A program made the translations under genes and the position numbers. The notes below the pieces were generated by a model, which worked only from the letters and a program-made list of their open reading frames with translations, did not search any database and was not told the origin of the DNA. A stretch of DNA of 64,000 nucleotides, taken from the NCBI GenBank assembly GCA_037113605.1, contig CM073736.1:28396258-28460257 (forward strand), read 5' to 3'. Numbering within the stretch: position 1 is the first letter of the stretch; every line of letters starts with the position of its first letter. This stretch comes from Calophaca sinica (taxonomy: Eukaryota > Streptophyta > Magnoliopsida > Fabales > Fabaceae). Below are positions 1 through 11,690 of the stretch, in pieces.

Positions 1-1
1 C

Positions 2-1286
2 CTTGGAAAAAGTTATACTACATCTGACCATGTGAGAAAGATCTTGAGAAGTTTGACTAAGCAGTGGAGACCCAAAGTCACTGCTATTCAAGAAGCAAAA
101 GATCCAAATGTCCTTCGGCTTGAAGATCTTATGAGTTTTTTGAAAGCTCATGAACTTGAGCTAAATGAAGAAGAACCTACCAAGAAGAGTAAGTCTATTG
201 CTTTAAAAGTTAATCAACATAAACCTAGTACTTCTAAAGCTTTTCAGGCTGAAGAAGAAGAATCAGATGATGAAGCTTCAGAAGGAGATTATGATGGATC
301 AGACGATGAACTAGCGTTCATATCTAAAAAGATCCAGAGAATGTGGAAGAAGAGAAACTTCAGAAGGAGGTTTCAGAAGAAAGATACAAAGGACAAGAAG
401 GAAAGCAAAGACAAGGACAAAGCCCAAGTCATTTGCTATGAATGTAAGAAGCCTGGACATTTTAAGTCCGAGTGTCCTAATCTTAAGGAAAAGTCCACAA
501 GAAGCTCCTTCAAGAAAAAGAAGAAAGGTCTCATGGCAACATGGGAAGATCTTGACTTATCCTCCTCTGAGGAAGATAAAGAAGAAGAAACTCACATTGC
601 CCTCATGGCAGACACTGATCTTGATTCAGAAGAAGAAATTGAAGAGGTAATAATATATGATTCTTATTCTGAACTTCAACTTGCATTTGATGATCTGTTA
701 AAGGACTCTGCCACTCTCTCTGTTGAGTATAAGAATTTGAAAAAGAAATTTTCAAAACTATCACAAGATTTTCATTCTTTATACAATGAAAACTCAGACT
801 AATAAAGAGAACCAGTGTCGAAAACGAAAATCAGTCTGGATAAACCAGTCTGGAAGCTAACAAGCAACCGTGTCGAGAGCTCTCAAGTTAAAAGCTCTGT
901 AGTTACAGGCAATCCTAACTGCAAATCAAATGACTATGAACATGCATTTCAAAAGTTTCTTGCAGAGAGTGTAACTCGAAGCAAGCAAGCTTCTATGATT
1001 TGGGGTGTCAGTAAAACGGCAACTCATGGTCTTGGTTATATATTAGATAAACCTCATTTAGAAAATGATTCAGCATCTGATGACACCAATGATCATAGTG
1101 AATGCTTGCATTGTACTTACTGCAATAAATCTGGTCATTTGAAAAATGTGTGTACTATGTTTACAACTAAGAAAGACAAGTTTCCTTCAAGAACTAACAA
1201 GAAAGGACCCAAAAAGATATGGGTACCTAAAGATAAAATAGTCTATGTTGCAGACTTGCTTAGCAACAAAGTCAACACACCTATCT
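2..1286 (+). pseudogene. gag: gag remnant, copia-type, with two zinc knuckles
   Basis: The frame is already open at base 2, so the true start lies upstream. The first 60 residues match the copia-type gag (UBN2) C-terminal region. A lysine- and acid-rich stretch follows, then a CCHC knuckle at 434-475 (C-x2-C-x4-H-x4-C). Two consecutive TAA codons at 800-805 interrupt the frame, which resumes and carries a second CCHC knuckle at 1112-1153. The usual junction text before protease (an IWVPK-like motif near 1218) is present. Function in an active copy would be capsid formation and RNA packaging; this copy cannot make a full product. Two knuckles about 680 bases apart are notable; whether this is normal for the family needs relatives. 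Confidence 0.88.
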
Positions 1287-2495
1287 TGGTACTTAGACAG
1301 TGGATGCTTGCGTCACATGACGGGAGAAAAGCATATGTTCCAAGAACTAAGACCTAGAGAAGCTGGATTCGTTGGTTTCGAAGGAAACCAGAAACGTAAA
1401 ATAGTTGAAATTGGTCGCATAGGTAAAGGCTCTCTTTCTTCTATTGATAATGTTTTTTATGTTGAAGGACTGAAACATAATCTATTGAGCATAAGTCAAT
1501 TATGTGACAATGGTTATAATGTTGTCTTTACATAAAATGGATGTTCAATAAAAAGCAAAAATGATGGATCTATATTCTTTACAGCAAAGAGGAAACAAAA
1601 CATTTATAAAGTTGATCTTTCTGAACTTGCAAAACAAGATGTCAAGTGTCTTATGTCTGTTGAAGATGAGCAATGGATTTGGTACAAAAGATTGGGTCAT
1701 GTCAATTTGAGGTTAATCTCAAAATTAAACAAGCACAATCTTGTTAGAGGCTTATCAAATCTTAAGTTCCAATCTGATGCCCTGTGTGAGGCTTGTCAAA
1801 GAGGAAAACAAGTTAAAACTTCCTTTCATTTAAAAAATGTTGTTTCAACCTCTAGACCACTTGAACTTTTACATCTTGATCTTTTTGCTCCCACAAGGAC
1901 AGCCTCTTTAACTGGAAAGAAATATGGATTAGTCATTGTTGATGATTTTACTAGATGGACATGGGTTAAATTCCTTGCCCACAAGGATGAGTCTTTTAAG
2001 GTATTTACTGTATTCTGCAAATCAGTTCAAAATGAAAAAGGCATCTGTATTTCTTCTATTAGAAGTGATCATGGGGGAGAATTTGAAAATGAAAACTTTC
2101 AAAAATTTTGTGAAGAAAATGGCATCTCCCACAATTTCTCCTCTCCTAGAACACCTCAACAAAATGGGGGTGGAGAAAGGAAAAATAGGTCCCTCCAGGA
2201 AATGGCCAGACCATGATCAATGAAGGCGATATTGCGAAACATTTTTGGCGAAGCGTATAAACACAGCTTGTTATATTCAAAATAGAATTTTTATAAGACC
2301 TATTTTGAATAAGACTCCTTATGAATTGTGGAAAGGTAGAAAACCAAACATTTCTTACTTTCATCCTTTTGGTTGTATTTGTTATAATTTGAATACTAAA
2401 GATCAGCTTGGTAAGTTTGGTTCCAAGGCTGACAAAGGAATCTTTTTGGGATACTCTGAAAGATCTAAAGCTTTTAGAATATACAACAAGAAACT
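1287..2495 (+). pseudogene. pol: pol remnant: aspartic protease and integrase
   Basis: A frame change near 1290 leads from gag into the protease signature WYLDSGC followed by RHMTG (aspartate at 1296-1298). TAA at 1533 breaks the frame, which continues through a pre-integrase H-H-C-C zinc region (about 1690-1800). The integrase core shows D in LHLDLF (about 1870-1885), D in RSDHGGEF (about 2062-2085) and E in GGGERKNR (about 2164-2187), where related elements usually have NGVVERKNR. Two more frame changes near 2212 and 2240 precede the integrase C-terminal part, which ends around 2495. All three catalytic acidic residues survive although the frame does not. It would insert element cDNA into the genome. 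Confidence 0.9.
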
Positions 2496-4200
2496 TTGAC
2501 AGTTGAAGAGTCCATTCATGTCAAGTTTGATGATAAAAAGCCTGACACTGCTATGTCAGAGCTAGATGAGTTATTTTCAGAATTAAACCTCGGTGACAAG
2601 TCAGACGGTGAACGTGCATCTTCATCATCCGGTGGTGACAAGACGAAGAATTCTACTCAAGCAGAAGCTGAAGAAAGAAAAAGCTGGAAGTACAAAACCA
2701 ATCATCCAAAAGATCAAATCATAGGAGAACCTGGTGATAAAGTACGAACAGATCGTCTTTCAAGGAGCATGCTGATTTTGTACTTCTCTCTGAAATGGAA
2801 CCTAAGACGATTGACCAAGCATTGGAATATTAAGGGTGGATTCTAGCAATGCAAGATGAGCTTAATCAGTTCCAAAGAAATGATGTATGGAAGCTAGTCA
2901 CTCTACCAGAAGATAAGCAAGCTATTGGTACTAAATGGGTATTTAGAAATAAGCTTGATGAAGATGGTAAAGTTGTGAGAAATAAAGCAAGGTTAGTTGC
3001 TCAAGGTTACTCTCAAGATGAAGGTATTGATTTCACTGAAACTTTTGCACCTGTTGCAAGACTAGAAGCTATTCGCATTTTTCTTTCATTTGCAGCACAT
3101 CTTGAGATAACTCTATATCAAATGGATGTGAAAAGTGCTTTTCTAAATGGTTTTATAACTGAGGAAGTTTATGTTAAACAACCTCCTGGTTTTGAAGATA
3201 TTGAATTTTTAAAACATGTTTTTAAACTTAAAAAGGCTCTATATGGTCTTAAGCAAGCTCCCAGAGCATGGTATGATAGACTAAGTTCCTTTTTAATGGA
3301 AAATGGATTTACAAGAGGTTTAGTTGACACTACTCTTTTCAGAAAATCTTCCAACAAGCATTTCATACTTGTTCAAATCTATGTTGATGATATCATTTTT
3401 GGAGCCACTAATGAAAGCCTTTGCAAAGAATTTTCTAAGCTTATGCAGGCTGAATTTGAGATGAGCATGATGGGAGAATTAAAGTTTTTCCTTGGAATAC
3501 AAATCAAGCAATGCAGTGATGGTATCTATATACATCAAAGCAAATATATCAAAGAATTATTGAAGAAATTCAAGATGCTGGATTGCAAGCCTATGTGTAC
3601 ACCTATGCATCCTACCTGCACTCTTAGTAAAAATGAAATTGGTAAGAAGGTAGATCAGAAAATGTACAGAGATATTTGCAAGGAACTACTAATCTTGGTT
3701 TGCTTTATAAGAAACCAAAAGATTACAAATTAGTAGGTTTCTGTGATGCTGACTTTGCTGGAGACCGAATTGAAAGAAAGAGCACAAGTGGAGGCTACCA
3801 GTTCCTTGGAGCTAATCTTGTGTCTTGGTCAAGCAAAAGACAAAGCACTATTGCACTCTCAACAGCAGAAGCTGAATATGTTTCAGCAGCAAGTTGCAGT
3901 TCTCAACTTCTGTGGATGAAGTATCAACTTGAAGACTACTTGATAAAAGAGAGTAACATTCCTAACTTTTGTGATAATACATCTGCCATTTGTCTTACTA
4001 AAAATCCTATATTGCATTCTAGAGCAAAGCACATTGAGATTAAACATCATTTTATAAGAGACTATGTTCAGAAGGGGACACTTGAAATCAAATTTGTAGA
4101 CACTGATCACCAGTGGGCTGATATTCTTACAAAACCCCTTACTGAAGATAGATTCAATTTTATAAGAAGAAATTTAAATTTCCATCTTATAAAAGAATGA
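2496..4200 (+). pseudogene. pol: pol remnant: reverse transcriptase and RNase H
   Basis: An acidic, serine-rich linker (2496-2750) is followed by a frame change near 2748 and TAA at 2831, then a long RT reading frame from 2849. Hallmarks are DVWKLV, GTKWVF, QMDVKSAFLNG, YGLKQAPRAWYDRL and the catalytic YVDD at 3380-3391. At about 3672-3678 the text jumps from MYRD to GTTNLGLLY in another frame. The segment expected between them (roughly 50 codons joining RT to RNase H) is missing, which indicates an internal deletion. RNase H then continues to TGA at 4198 with CDADFAGD, AEAEYVS, DNTSAI and the usual ADILTKPL end. Confidence 0.92.
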
Positions 4201-4776
4201 TTAATCTCAGCGTCTTATGATAGATATCATTTGAGCATCTGGTATGACATCATCATCATACGAGTAAGCATTTTTATATGCCAACTGCATCATAACTCAG
4301 CATCCGATGAATCAGCTATGAGCATCCGAAACACACACGTGGTAAGCTCGTGTGGAACTTAAGCGTCTCATCACACCTAATCTGAGTCATGATTATTTAC
4401 GTTTTCAATAAAATCTTTTACTTTATTTTGGCAACTGCATTTAATGAAAAGAGGTATCTTTATTTTAATTTCTTTTTAAATTTATTTTTATTACTCGGAT
4501 AATGAAGAGGTTTTTGAAAAATAACTATACCAATTACAAAACCTTCCTACTACTCCTTCTTTTTCGCTCCACAATCACTCGCTCTGTTTTCAGTCTGAAA
4601 AACAGTTTTTTTTCTCTTCTCTTCGTGACTGTTCTGAAACCCTAAACCTCCATTTCTCTATCTCTCAACTGCAATCAAGTCTGGTGTAACAACCTCTGAG
4701 TATCTGCTATTTACGACACCATGGTGAAGGAAAGGTTCATTGGAAAATCGAATTGATTTAAAGAACTTCAAACTCT
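4201..4776 (+). other. Sirevirus spacer between pol and the third ORF
   Basis: No coding potential is visible. The first 180 bases carry five clear copies of a short motif of the form AGC(A/G)TC(C/T), for example near 4208, 4233, 4294, 4319 and 4363. The motif recurs in the 3' LTR. The segment around 4550-4690 is pyrimidine-rich and could be a leader for the downstream ORF, but no promoter is demonstrated. Confidence 0.6.
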
Positions 4777-7422
4777 ATGGCTTCGATTTCTCTGATGGTT
4801 TCAAGGCAATGGGTTGGGAACACTACTTCTTTTGGAAACAAAGTTAAGGTTCTAGTTATCGCTATCAAGGAATTTTGGGGTAATGCTCGTTTACACCAAG
4901 GTGGTATCTTTGAAGGAACCGTGAGAGGCTACAAGTTCATTTTTACCATTACCAACATTTCAAGTCACCGTTGTCCCCTGTGAAGGTATCGTTTACTATC
5001 TGATTGGTGATGCATTTCATGGCCTTGAGAAGGTCAATGAGGATTTGTTTGAGAATTATAAACAGCTGAAAGAATCTGGTGAAACCCCTACTGCAAAGCA
5101 TTTGAAGAGTCATTACAGAGTTCTTCACAAGATAATCACTAAGAGCGTCTGGTTGAAGGCTGGTTCTAGTGACATAGTCAACTATGAACAGAAGTTCATT
5201 ATGAGGCACTACATGGCTGGTCACAAGGTAAACCTGCCAAGATTGATCTATAACAACCTGATTAATACACTGGTTAATTCGAGGAAAAGTATTGCTGACA
5301 AGAAAAACCCCTCCAAGTCCCTTCCTTATGGTGTTCTACTCACTGAGATGATGGCCAAAAATCTGGTTGTAAACAACCTGACTGCTTTGCTAGATCAAGA
5401 AAAGGTGAAGTATTTTGGCACTGAGAGTGATGTGATTCTGACACCTTTGGAGTTAACGGGTCGAATGAAATTGATCACCGTGAGCAGATGAAGAAGGTGA
5501 AAAAGGAACAGGGAGTAGAATCTGGTCCTCTCTTAGCAAGAAGTCTATTATCGATAAAACCACCGAGCTCGATCGTGTGAAAAGGACTTCGATTCTCCGT
5601 AAGAGGAGACAAGAAGCAAGAAGCGTAAGGTGGCTCCTGCACCTAAAGAAAGATCAATCGTAAGATGAGGACCGCGTTCCCATCGGTCGGTCCCGAGGAA
5701 AAGAAGCAAGCCAGAAGCTGAGAAACAAGTTTCAACGTCCAGTGCACAGAAGAAGGCAATTCAACGTCCACCTCCAGCTGCTGCCCCTAGACAGAAGCTG
5801 AAGAGATTGGTCAGGCAGTCTGAGTTTGAACCAAAAGTACTGAATTTTACTAATGATTCTGTATCTGTTTTTGAAACTGATGATACCATTCCTGCTCCAC
5901 CTATATCTGTTGCACAACCATCAACCATTCAAACCCGTGCACAGAAAGCCAGAAACACAACCACTCCCATAGCTCCCAAACAACCTACCCAAACACAGAC
6001 CAATACACTCACCATCTCCTCACCTCAAACCTCCACATATACCTCCCTCACTTCATACATTTCCAAACTTCATTCTCATCCTTTTAACCTCCTTTTCAAA
6101 GTCCATCCATTTAATCCTTTCAAACCCTACATTCCCCCAAGTACAATATCACAGTAGTGACACCAAAAACTACTGCCCTAATTCCAAAGAAACCTGTCCC
6201 TCTTGACATTAGACCAAAATTTGTTAGATATGAGTCATATAACTCTATCTACAATCACCCATCTTTATGGCACTTGAAGACCTTCACCTCTGGAGTTTCA
6301 AGACTGGAGATACCCCCTCCAATGAATGTCAGTCTTCAAGGATGGCAAAGACAATGTTGAGATGTCCTTTAAAGGAAGGTCGAGACCCAAACCAAACAGC
6401 AGGCTATTCCCTTTTACATTGATGTACCAAGGTTCTGCCCCTGAATGAACCTCTTACATTAGAGGAATGTGGTAGGTGGATCCACAGTGGCTTTGTATGA
6501 TGGCTCATTGTTATGAGCGAAAAAGGCTTGAAGTCATTGGCGAATATAGAGACCCATCATCTGTCTCTATAAAGATTGTTCCAGATAGGCAAAGGTGGTT
6601 ACCTTGGTCTATTCCTGGAAAAAGAAAGGAAGCTGCATCTGGCAAAATGCCATTCAGTAAGATAGGCCCTAAGGAATATGAGAAAGCTCCCAGAGACTAC
6701 AAGGTCAAGGAGTTCACCCAGCTTCCGGTAAAGAAAATTTCTGAAGATCATGCCAGAAGGTATTATCTGAGTGCTCTGAAGAAAGATCAATGGAGAACTG
6801 GATCTTCCAACTGCTGTAATGCAGAGAAGGCAACAATCCCTACTGTTGGTATCATCGAGAAGGTACCTGAATCCAATCTTGGAACTGCTTATTTTGATGA
6901 TATGTTCATGTGTTCTGTGATTAGACCGCTCAACTTGGTGAAGCTATATGCTCCATGGGATCTAGTCTGGAAACACTTTTACATTGGATTTGGCTGGATG
7001 CAATGGTCTGCGTCTTGGAAAGACAAAGCCATTATGCCTTGTTTTGAGCCCCTGACTATTGACAAAGATGACAGAGAAATTTTGAGGAGACTATTTATTG
7101 CTGAAAATGAAGGCCTCAACTTCTCCTTTGATGCCCTAAGTGTCTTCTTAGGCAATGTGTTTGGAGAAGCTGGCTTGAACAATTTGATGGGTATGCCAGA
7201 GACATTCTTCAACACAGAGAAATGATCTTCAATTATCTTCTGTTTCCTGATATTGTTGAGCAAAGAAATGAAGCCCTATATGAGTCTGAAAGAAGAAAAC
7301 TTGGAACTATTATCAAATGGTTTCCACCAGGACATAATTATTTCCAATGGGCAAAGGATAGGAAGAAGATAAAATCTGATTTGTCTCAAACTGTTCTTGA
7401 AATCCATAAGAAGATGAATTGA
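4777..7422 (+). pseudogene. third-ORF (env-like position) remnant of the Sirevirus
   Basis: This sits where some Sireviruses carry an env-like or accessory ORF. Open segments at 4777-4983, 5045-5491, 5807-6157, 6157-6360, 6476-7225 and 7222-7422 lie in different frames, so the ORF is broken several times. The N-terminal part (IKEFWGNARLHQG, FEGTVRG, later a YEQKFIMRHYMAGHKVNLPRL-type block and LPYGVLLTEMM) resembles the domain called putative plant transposon protein (Transposase_32) from family recollection. The middle (5800-6150) is rich in Pro, Thr and Ser. The C-terminal half (6476-7225) is not recognised. I see no convincing signal peptide or transmembrane helix. Its role is unknown. Confidence 0.65.
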
Positions 7423-7755
7423 GCTGCGGGTGTTGCTAGTGTGCCGGAAAATTTGAATCTGCTCCTCCACATCTTCAAAGTGGAAATGGTTACAATTTCT
7501 AAGGAGGAATTTGAAACCATGAAGGCAACTTTGTTTGAAAGTTCCCGAGCTTGAAATACAAATTGAAACTCATCATGGAACGAATCAACTGCTACCTCAA
7601 AACCCTTAAACTTTGTTTTGTTTTAAATTTTTTGGTACTGAGTGATATTACTTAATTTTTGGTACAATTATATTGTGAATTTATTACTCAAATTTTTCTT
7701 CTATTTTGCTTTTTGACTATGATGTGTTTTTACACTCTTTTTGTCTGATGACAAA

Positions 7756-7765
7756 CGGGGGAGTA
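7756..7765 (+). promoter_or_regulatory. polypurine-tract-like motif 1
   Basis: The purine run CGGGGGAGTA follows TGATGACAAA, the context that precedes polypurine tracts in this element class. It lies about 220 bases before the LTR and is the first of three such motifs. Confidence 0.5.
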
Positions 7766-7898
7766 AAAGAAAGGCTTGATGAACGCTAAGATAAACACGC
7801 TAAGGATAGATATACATGCTAATCAATCATTCATAACATCATTTAAGCATCCGATCTCAGCGTCTTTTATTGCTATACTTATCTAAGTTGTTGAACTC

Positions 7899-7907
7899 AG
7901 GGGGAGA
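7899..7907 (+). promoter_or_regulatory. polypurine-tract-like motif 2
   Basis: The purine run AGGGGGAGA lies about 75 bases before the LTR and is the second of three such runs. Multiple PPT copies are a described structural trait of Sireviruses (recollection). Confidence 0.5.
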
Positions 7908-7968
7908 CCCTTAAAACTCTTATTTGAAACTTAAAATTGTTCATCAACCTTAGATATTTGTCATCATC

Positions 7969-7981
7969 AAAAGGGGGGAGA
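7969..7981 (+). promoter_or_regulatory. polypurine tract adjoining the 3' LTR
   Basis: The purine run AAAAGGGGGGAGA ends one base before the LTR start TGTTGG at 7983. This is the normal plus-strand priming site position. Confidence 0.85.
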
Positions 7982-7982
7982 T

Positions 7983-9259
7983 TGTTGGAACCTAAACGAT
8001 TGAGAAGTTTAGACCCTCATTAATTTTGATGATAACAAAGTATTCACAAGAGAACAATTTATGTTCTAACAATTCTTGAAGCGTGCAGATACTAATATTA
8101 CATATACTTCTAAGCCACTTAAGCAAGAAGGAAGAAGTTCACAAGAGAAGGATACACTCCATGTGTCAGCATCCGGCTCATCCTAGTATACTGTCTTCGT
8201 GAGCGTCTGGAATTATCTTTTTATGATACAAGGCTTATCCATTTGCTACGAGCGTCCAACCTTCCTGTTCTGAGCGAGCGTCTGAACTTCATTTTATATC
8301 ACGTGATGGTCACGTAGTTGCTCTTCCTCTCAGAAGCTTCTGGAACGGATTTCGAATTTGATCTTATGCGCTCAAATTGTTGTACGAGGTATCAAAGATG
8401 ACACCTTTAGCTAAAGACAAAAATCGTACAAGCATTTGTGAAAAGCAAGGTAGTACGAAAACGGTAATGTGTACTACTGAAATATTCTCTGGAAAGGAAG
8501 AAAGAGACATCTTTTTTTTTAAATCACCTCACTCAATGGAAAGGAGCCATTTTTACTGTAACGGTAATATCCTTTAGAACTCCTATAAATACCCCATGGT
8601 ATCCATTGAAGAAACTGCCGAAAACTCTACAAGAGAATATTGCTTCACTTACTGAGAACAAGCAATGTTGCTATACACTACAAAGAGTCAACACTTTGAA
8701 AGCACTGCTTCTGTGAGCAATCAAGTTTTGTGCCAAGTCTCTGGACTACAAGAACTGAACTCAGCGTCCGACACTTTCTTTTAGAAAGCATTTCTGTATT
8801 GAGCTTAATCTTCTATCCTCTCTGTCAGAGTTATTTCTGCTTGTATTCAACTTACTTGTAAAAGTTGTTTTGGCCTAGTTAAGGCTGTACCCTCAAAGGC
8901 TCGAATGTACTGAGTCGTTTTGAGAAGTTGAGAGTATTGTCAAGGTTGTGACAGTAGAATACTCTTAAGGTTTTGTAATCAGTTGACTATAGTGGAAAAT
9001 CCTTCAGGAACGAAGGGACTAGACGTAGCTACCAGTTTGGTAGTGAACTAGTATAAATCTCTGTGTCTCTTGCTTTACTGCTTTCTATTTATCTTTATCT
9101 TGTTCTGTTAAAAACAAGTTTTCACAAACCGCTTTTCAGCGTCAGGTTTATTTCAATATCCGATACACAAATTGTTTTGAAAAACCTGTGTTCTAAGTGT
9201 TTTTAACTTAAAGTTTACGAAAAGTTTTCAACACAATTCAACCCCCCTTCTTGTGTTCA
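7983..9259 (+). repeat. 3' LTR of the Sirevirus-like element
   Basis: The LTR begins TGTTGGAACC right after the polypurine tract and is about 1.28 kb long, ending near ...CTTCTTGTGTTCA. A TATA-type box TATAAAT is at 8584-8590. Six or more AGC(A/G)TC-type motifs occur (near 8168, 8200, 8250, 8277, 8764, 9139). The 3' limit is inferred from the onset of another element's coding sequence. The partner LTR is outside the window, so LTR age cannot be judged. Confidence 0.85.
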
Positions 9260-11057
9260 CGTTCAACTTCAAGGCAGGAAGATCATCAACTTGAGGTGGA
9301 GTTACAAGAGCAGGTTACCAAGGCTACTGGTGAGCAAGTTACTCAGAATCAAGAGCAAGTTGTTGAGACAGAAGCCAGTGATTCTGGTAGTGAAATAGAA
9401 CCAGAATATCTGCTGTGCAGGGACAGAATTAGAAGGGTTATGAAACCTCCTAATAGATATGGACATGATGGTGGTGTGACTGCATATGCTCTGACAAGTG
9501 TTATAGTATTCACCAATGAAAAACCTAGAAATTACAGAGAAGCATTGAGATGCAAGGATCATCAGTAGCGGCAGACTGCTATGATTGATGAAATGGATTC
9601 CTTATACAAGAATAAGACATGGAACCTGGTACAAAAACCTGCAGATGCTAAGTTGGTGGGTTGTAAATGGATCTACAAGAGGAAAGAAGTCAATTCAGAC
9701 AAGGATCCTCCAAGGTACAAAGCCAGGTTAATGGCCAAGGGTTATACTCAAAGAGAAGGTGTGGATTTTAATGAGATTTTTTCTCCTGTTGTAAAACACT
9801 GCTCCATTAGAGTGTTACTTGCATTGGTTGCTCAATTTAATCTTCACCTTGAGCAAATGGATGTGAAGAGAAAATATTCATGAGACAGCCAGAAGGATTT
9901 GAGGTTCAAGGAAAGGAGAATTGGGTGTGTCTTCTTCAAAGGTCTCTCTATGGATTGAAAGAATCACTAAGGCAATGGTACAAACAGTTTGGCAGCTACA
10001 TCATAAGCATTGAGTACAAAAGGAGTAATAATGATAGTTGTGTCTATTACAAGAGGATAAATGATAGTGATTACATTTATCTACTCTTGTATGTGGATGA
10101 TATGCTGATTGCAAGCAGAAACAAGGCTGAGATACAGAAATTAAAAGGTCTGCTGCAGGAAGAATTTGAAATGAAGGATTTGGGTCAAGCTGGAAGAATT
10201 CTGGGCATGGAGATAACCAGGCAGCATGAGGATGGTTCGATTTTCATTACTCAAGAAAATTACAACAACAAAATGCTGGGAAATTTAGCATGACAGAGGC
10301 AAAGCTTTCTAATATTCCAATTGCTTCACACTTCAAGCTGTCTAGTGCAGACTATCCATCCACAAGTCAAGAACAGAAAGAAATGGAGAAAGTGCCTTAT
10401 GCTAGTGTTGTTGGGAGCTTGATGTATGCCATGGTGTGCACTAGACCTGACTTAGCCCATGTTGTCAGCTTAGTCAGCAGATACATGGCAAATCCTGGAA
10501 ATCAGCATTGGCTTGCTGTGAAGCACATATTGAGGTACTTAAAGGGAACTGCAAATGTGGGACTGAAGTATGGGAGAGAGGTCGAGTCGGGTGGAGTTTT
10601 GGGGTTTGTAGACTCAGATTTTCTTTGGAGATCATGACAAGAAAAGATCCTCATCGTTATGTGTTTACACTCTTTGGGAATACAATCACTTGGAGGGCAT
10701 CTTTGCAAAGACGTGGTGGCCTTATCTACTACGTAAGAGTACATAGGGGTAACCGAAGCTGTGAAGGAGGCATTGTGGTTACAAGGATTGATAGGTGAAC
10801 TGGGAGTATCTCAAGATAGTGTCGATGTGTATTGTGACAACCAAAGTGCAATACACCTTTGTAAAAATCATTCTTATCATGAGAGAACAAAGCATATTGA
10901 CACTAGACTACATTGGATTAGAGACATCATTGCTGGTGGAAAAGTTCAGATCCAGAAGGTTCATACATCAGAAAATGCAGCTGATTTTATTACCAAAGTT
11001 GTTCCCTTGAGCAAGTTCAAGCATTGCCTTGACTTGCTTAGGATAGGTGCTGGGTGA
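9260..11057 (+). pseudogene. pol: pol remnant: RT and RNase H of the outer copia element
   Basis: From about 9400 the text runs through the linker (RRVMKPPNRYG), with a stop (TAG) at 9566, then RT from 9581. Near 9868 the frame breaks at QMDVK and resumes at MRQPEGFEV with roughly nine expected codons missing. The catalytic YVDD is intact at 10090-10101. Further breaks occur near 10290 and at 10635 (TGA), and within 10640-10760. RNase H text (VYCDNQSAIHL, HERTKHIDTRLHWIRD, ENAADFITK) ends at 11055-11057. The gag-to-integrase part is expected upstream of the Sirevirus, outside the window. Confidence 0.88.
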
Positions 11058-11132
11058 GCATCTATTGTTTGGACAGTGCCAGGTTCAAGCAATCTTTGTT
11101 GAGGGTCATTAACTTCTCGCCAAGGTGGAGAT

Positions 11133-11690
11133 TGTTGTTGATGTGGCAGTTCAGTTAATTCTCTGTTTTGGGAGTTAGTTAGTTAGGTGATTAGCTAGTT
11201 TGTTAAGTTAGTTATTTTTTCTGTTTTGCTTTTCCCGATCCCTCTGTGCTAGTGGCTCGGTTGTTCTGCAGTATGCCTATATGAGCATAACTCAGAGAGA
11301 GCATTAAAAAAGGGAGTGAGAACACACAAGCTTGAGAGATTATAAAGACTGAGAGGTTGAGAGAATCACTGTGAGTGAGATCTGGGAGGATACTCTCGGG
11401 TGTAATTGGGATCAAGGGGTGTGCATCACAAGGAGAGAAAAGGGAAAGCAATACTCATTGTAACCTTGATTTGGCTCTTCAATAAAGGTGGACTAAGCTG
11501 GTGCAAAGTTCCAGAGACGTAGACATCTATTTGGCCGAACTCCATAATCAATTCTTGGTGTGTTTGTTCCCTTAAACTTACTTACTGTTTCATTAATGTT
11601 TCTGCATAATTCTGTTCATTGATTACATCCAATCTTAATTACTCTTGTTAGGACCTGGGTTTGTGTCAATCTTAGACACAAGTTTCTACA
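11133..11690 (+). repeat. 3' LTR of the outer copia element
   Basis: The LTR starts TGTTGTTGATG after GCCAAGGTGGAGAT and ends ...TTTCTACA, about 558 bases. It contains a TATATGAG-like stretch near 11278 and AATAAA near 11480, plausible promoter and polyadenylation signals. The 3' limit was chosen from the terminal ACA and could not be checked against the other LTR. Confidence 0.7.

Larger units (their letters stand above)
1..9259 (+). mobile_element. Sirevirus-like Ty1/copia retrotransposon, 5' end outside window
   Basis: The order gag, protease, integrase, RT, RNase H, then a long extra ORF region, polypurine tract and LTR is that of Ty1/copia elements of the Sirevirus (SIRE/Maximus) type. 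The window opens inside gag, so the 5' LTR, primer site and 5' target duplication are not visible. The coding part is dead: stops at 800-805, 1533 and 2831, frame changes near 1290, 2212, 2240, 2490 and 2748, and a deletion near 3672-3678. Sequence beyond about 9259 belongs to a different copia polyprotein, so this element was inserted into that one. The outer limit is judged from where LTR-like text stops and the other ORF begins, and may be off by several bases. Confidence 0.9.
9260..11690 (+). mobile_element. Second Ty1/copia element (Tork-like), interrupted by the Sirevirus
   Basis: Only the part from the integrase/RT linker to the 3' LTR is present in the window; the rest should lie upstream of the inserted Sirevirus. 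It has the same orientation as the insert. RT and RNase H text is clearly of copia type and closest in style to the Tork/Tnt1 group (LVGCKWIYKRK, VDFNEIFSPV). A polypurine-like GGTGGAGA precedes the LTR start at 11133. The coding region is degenerate. Confidence 0.85.
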
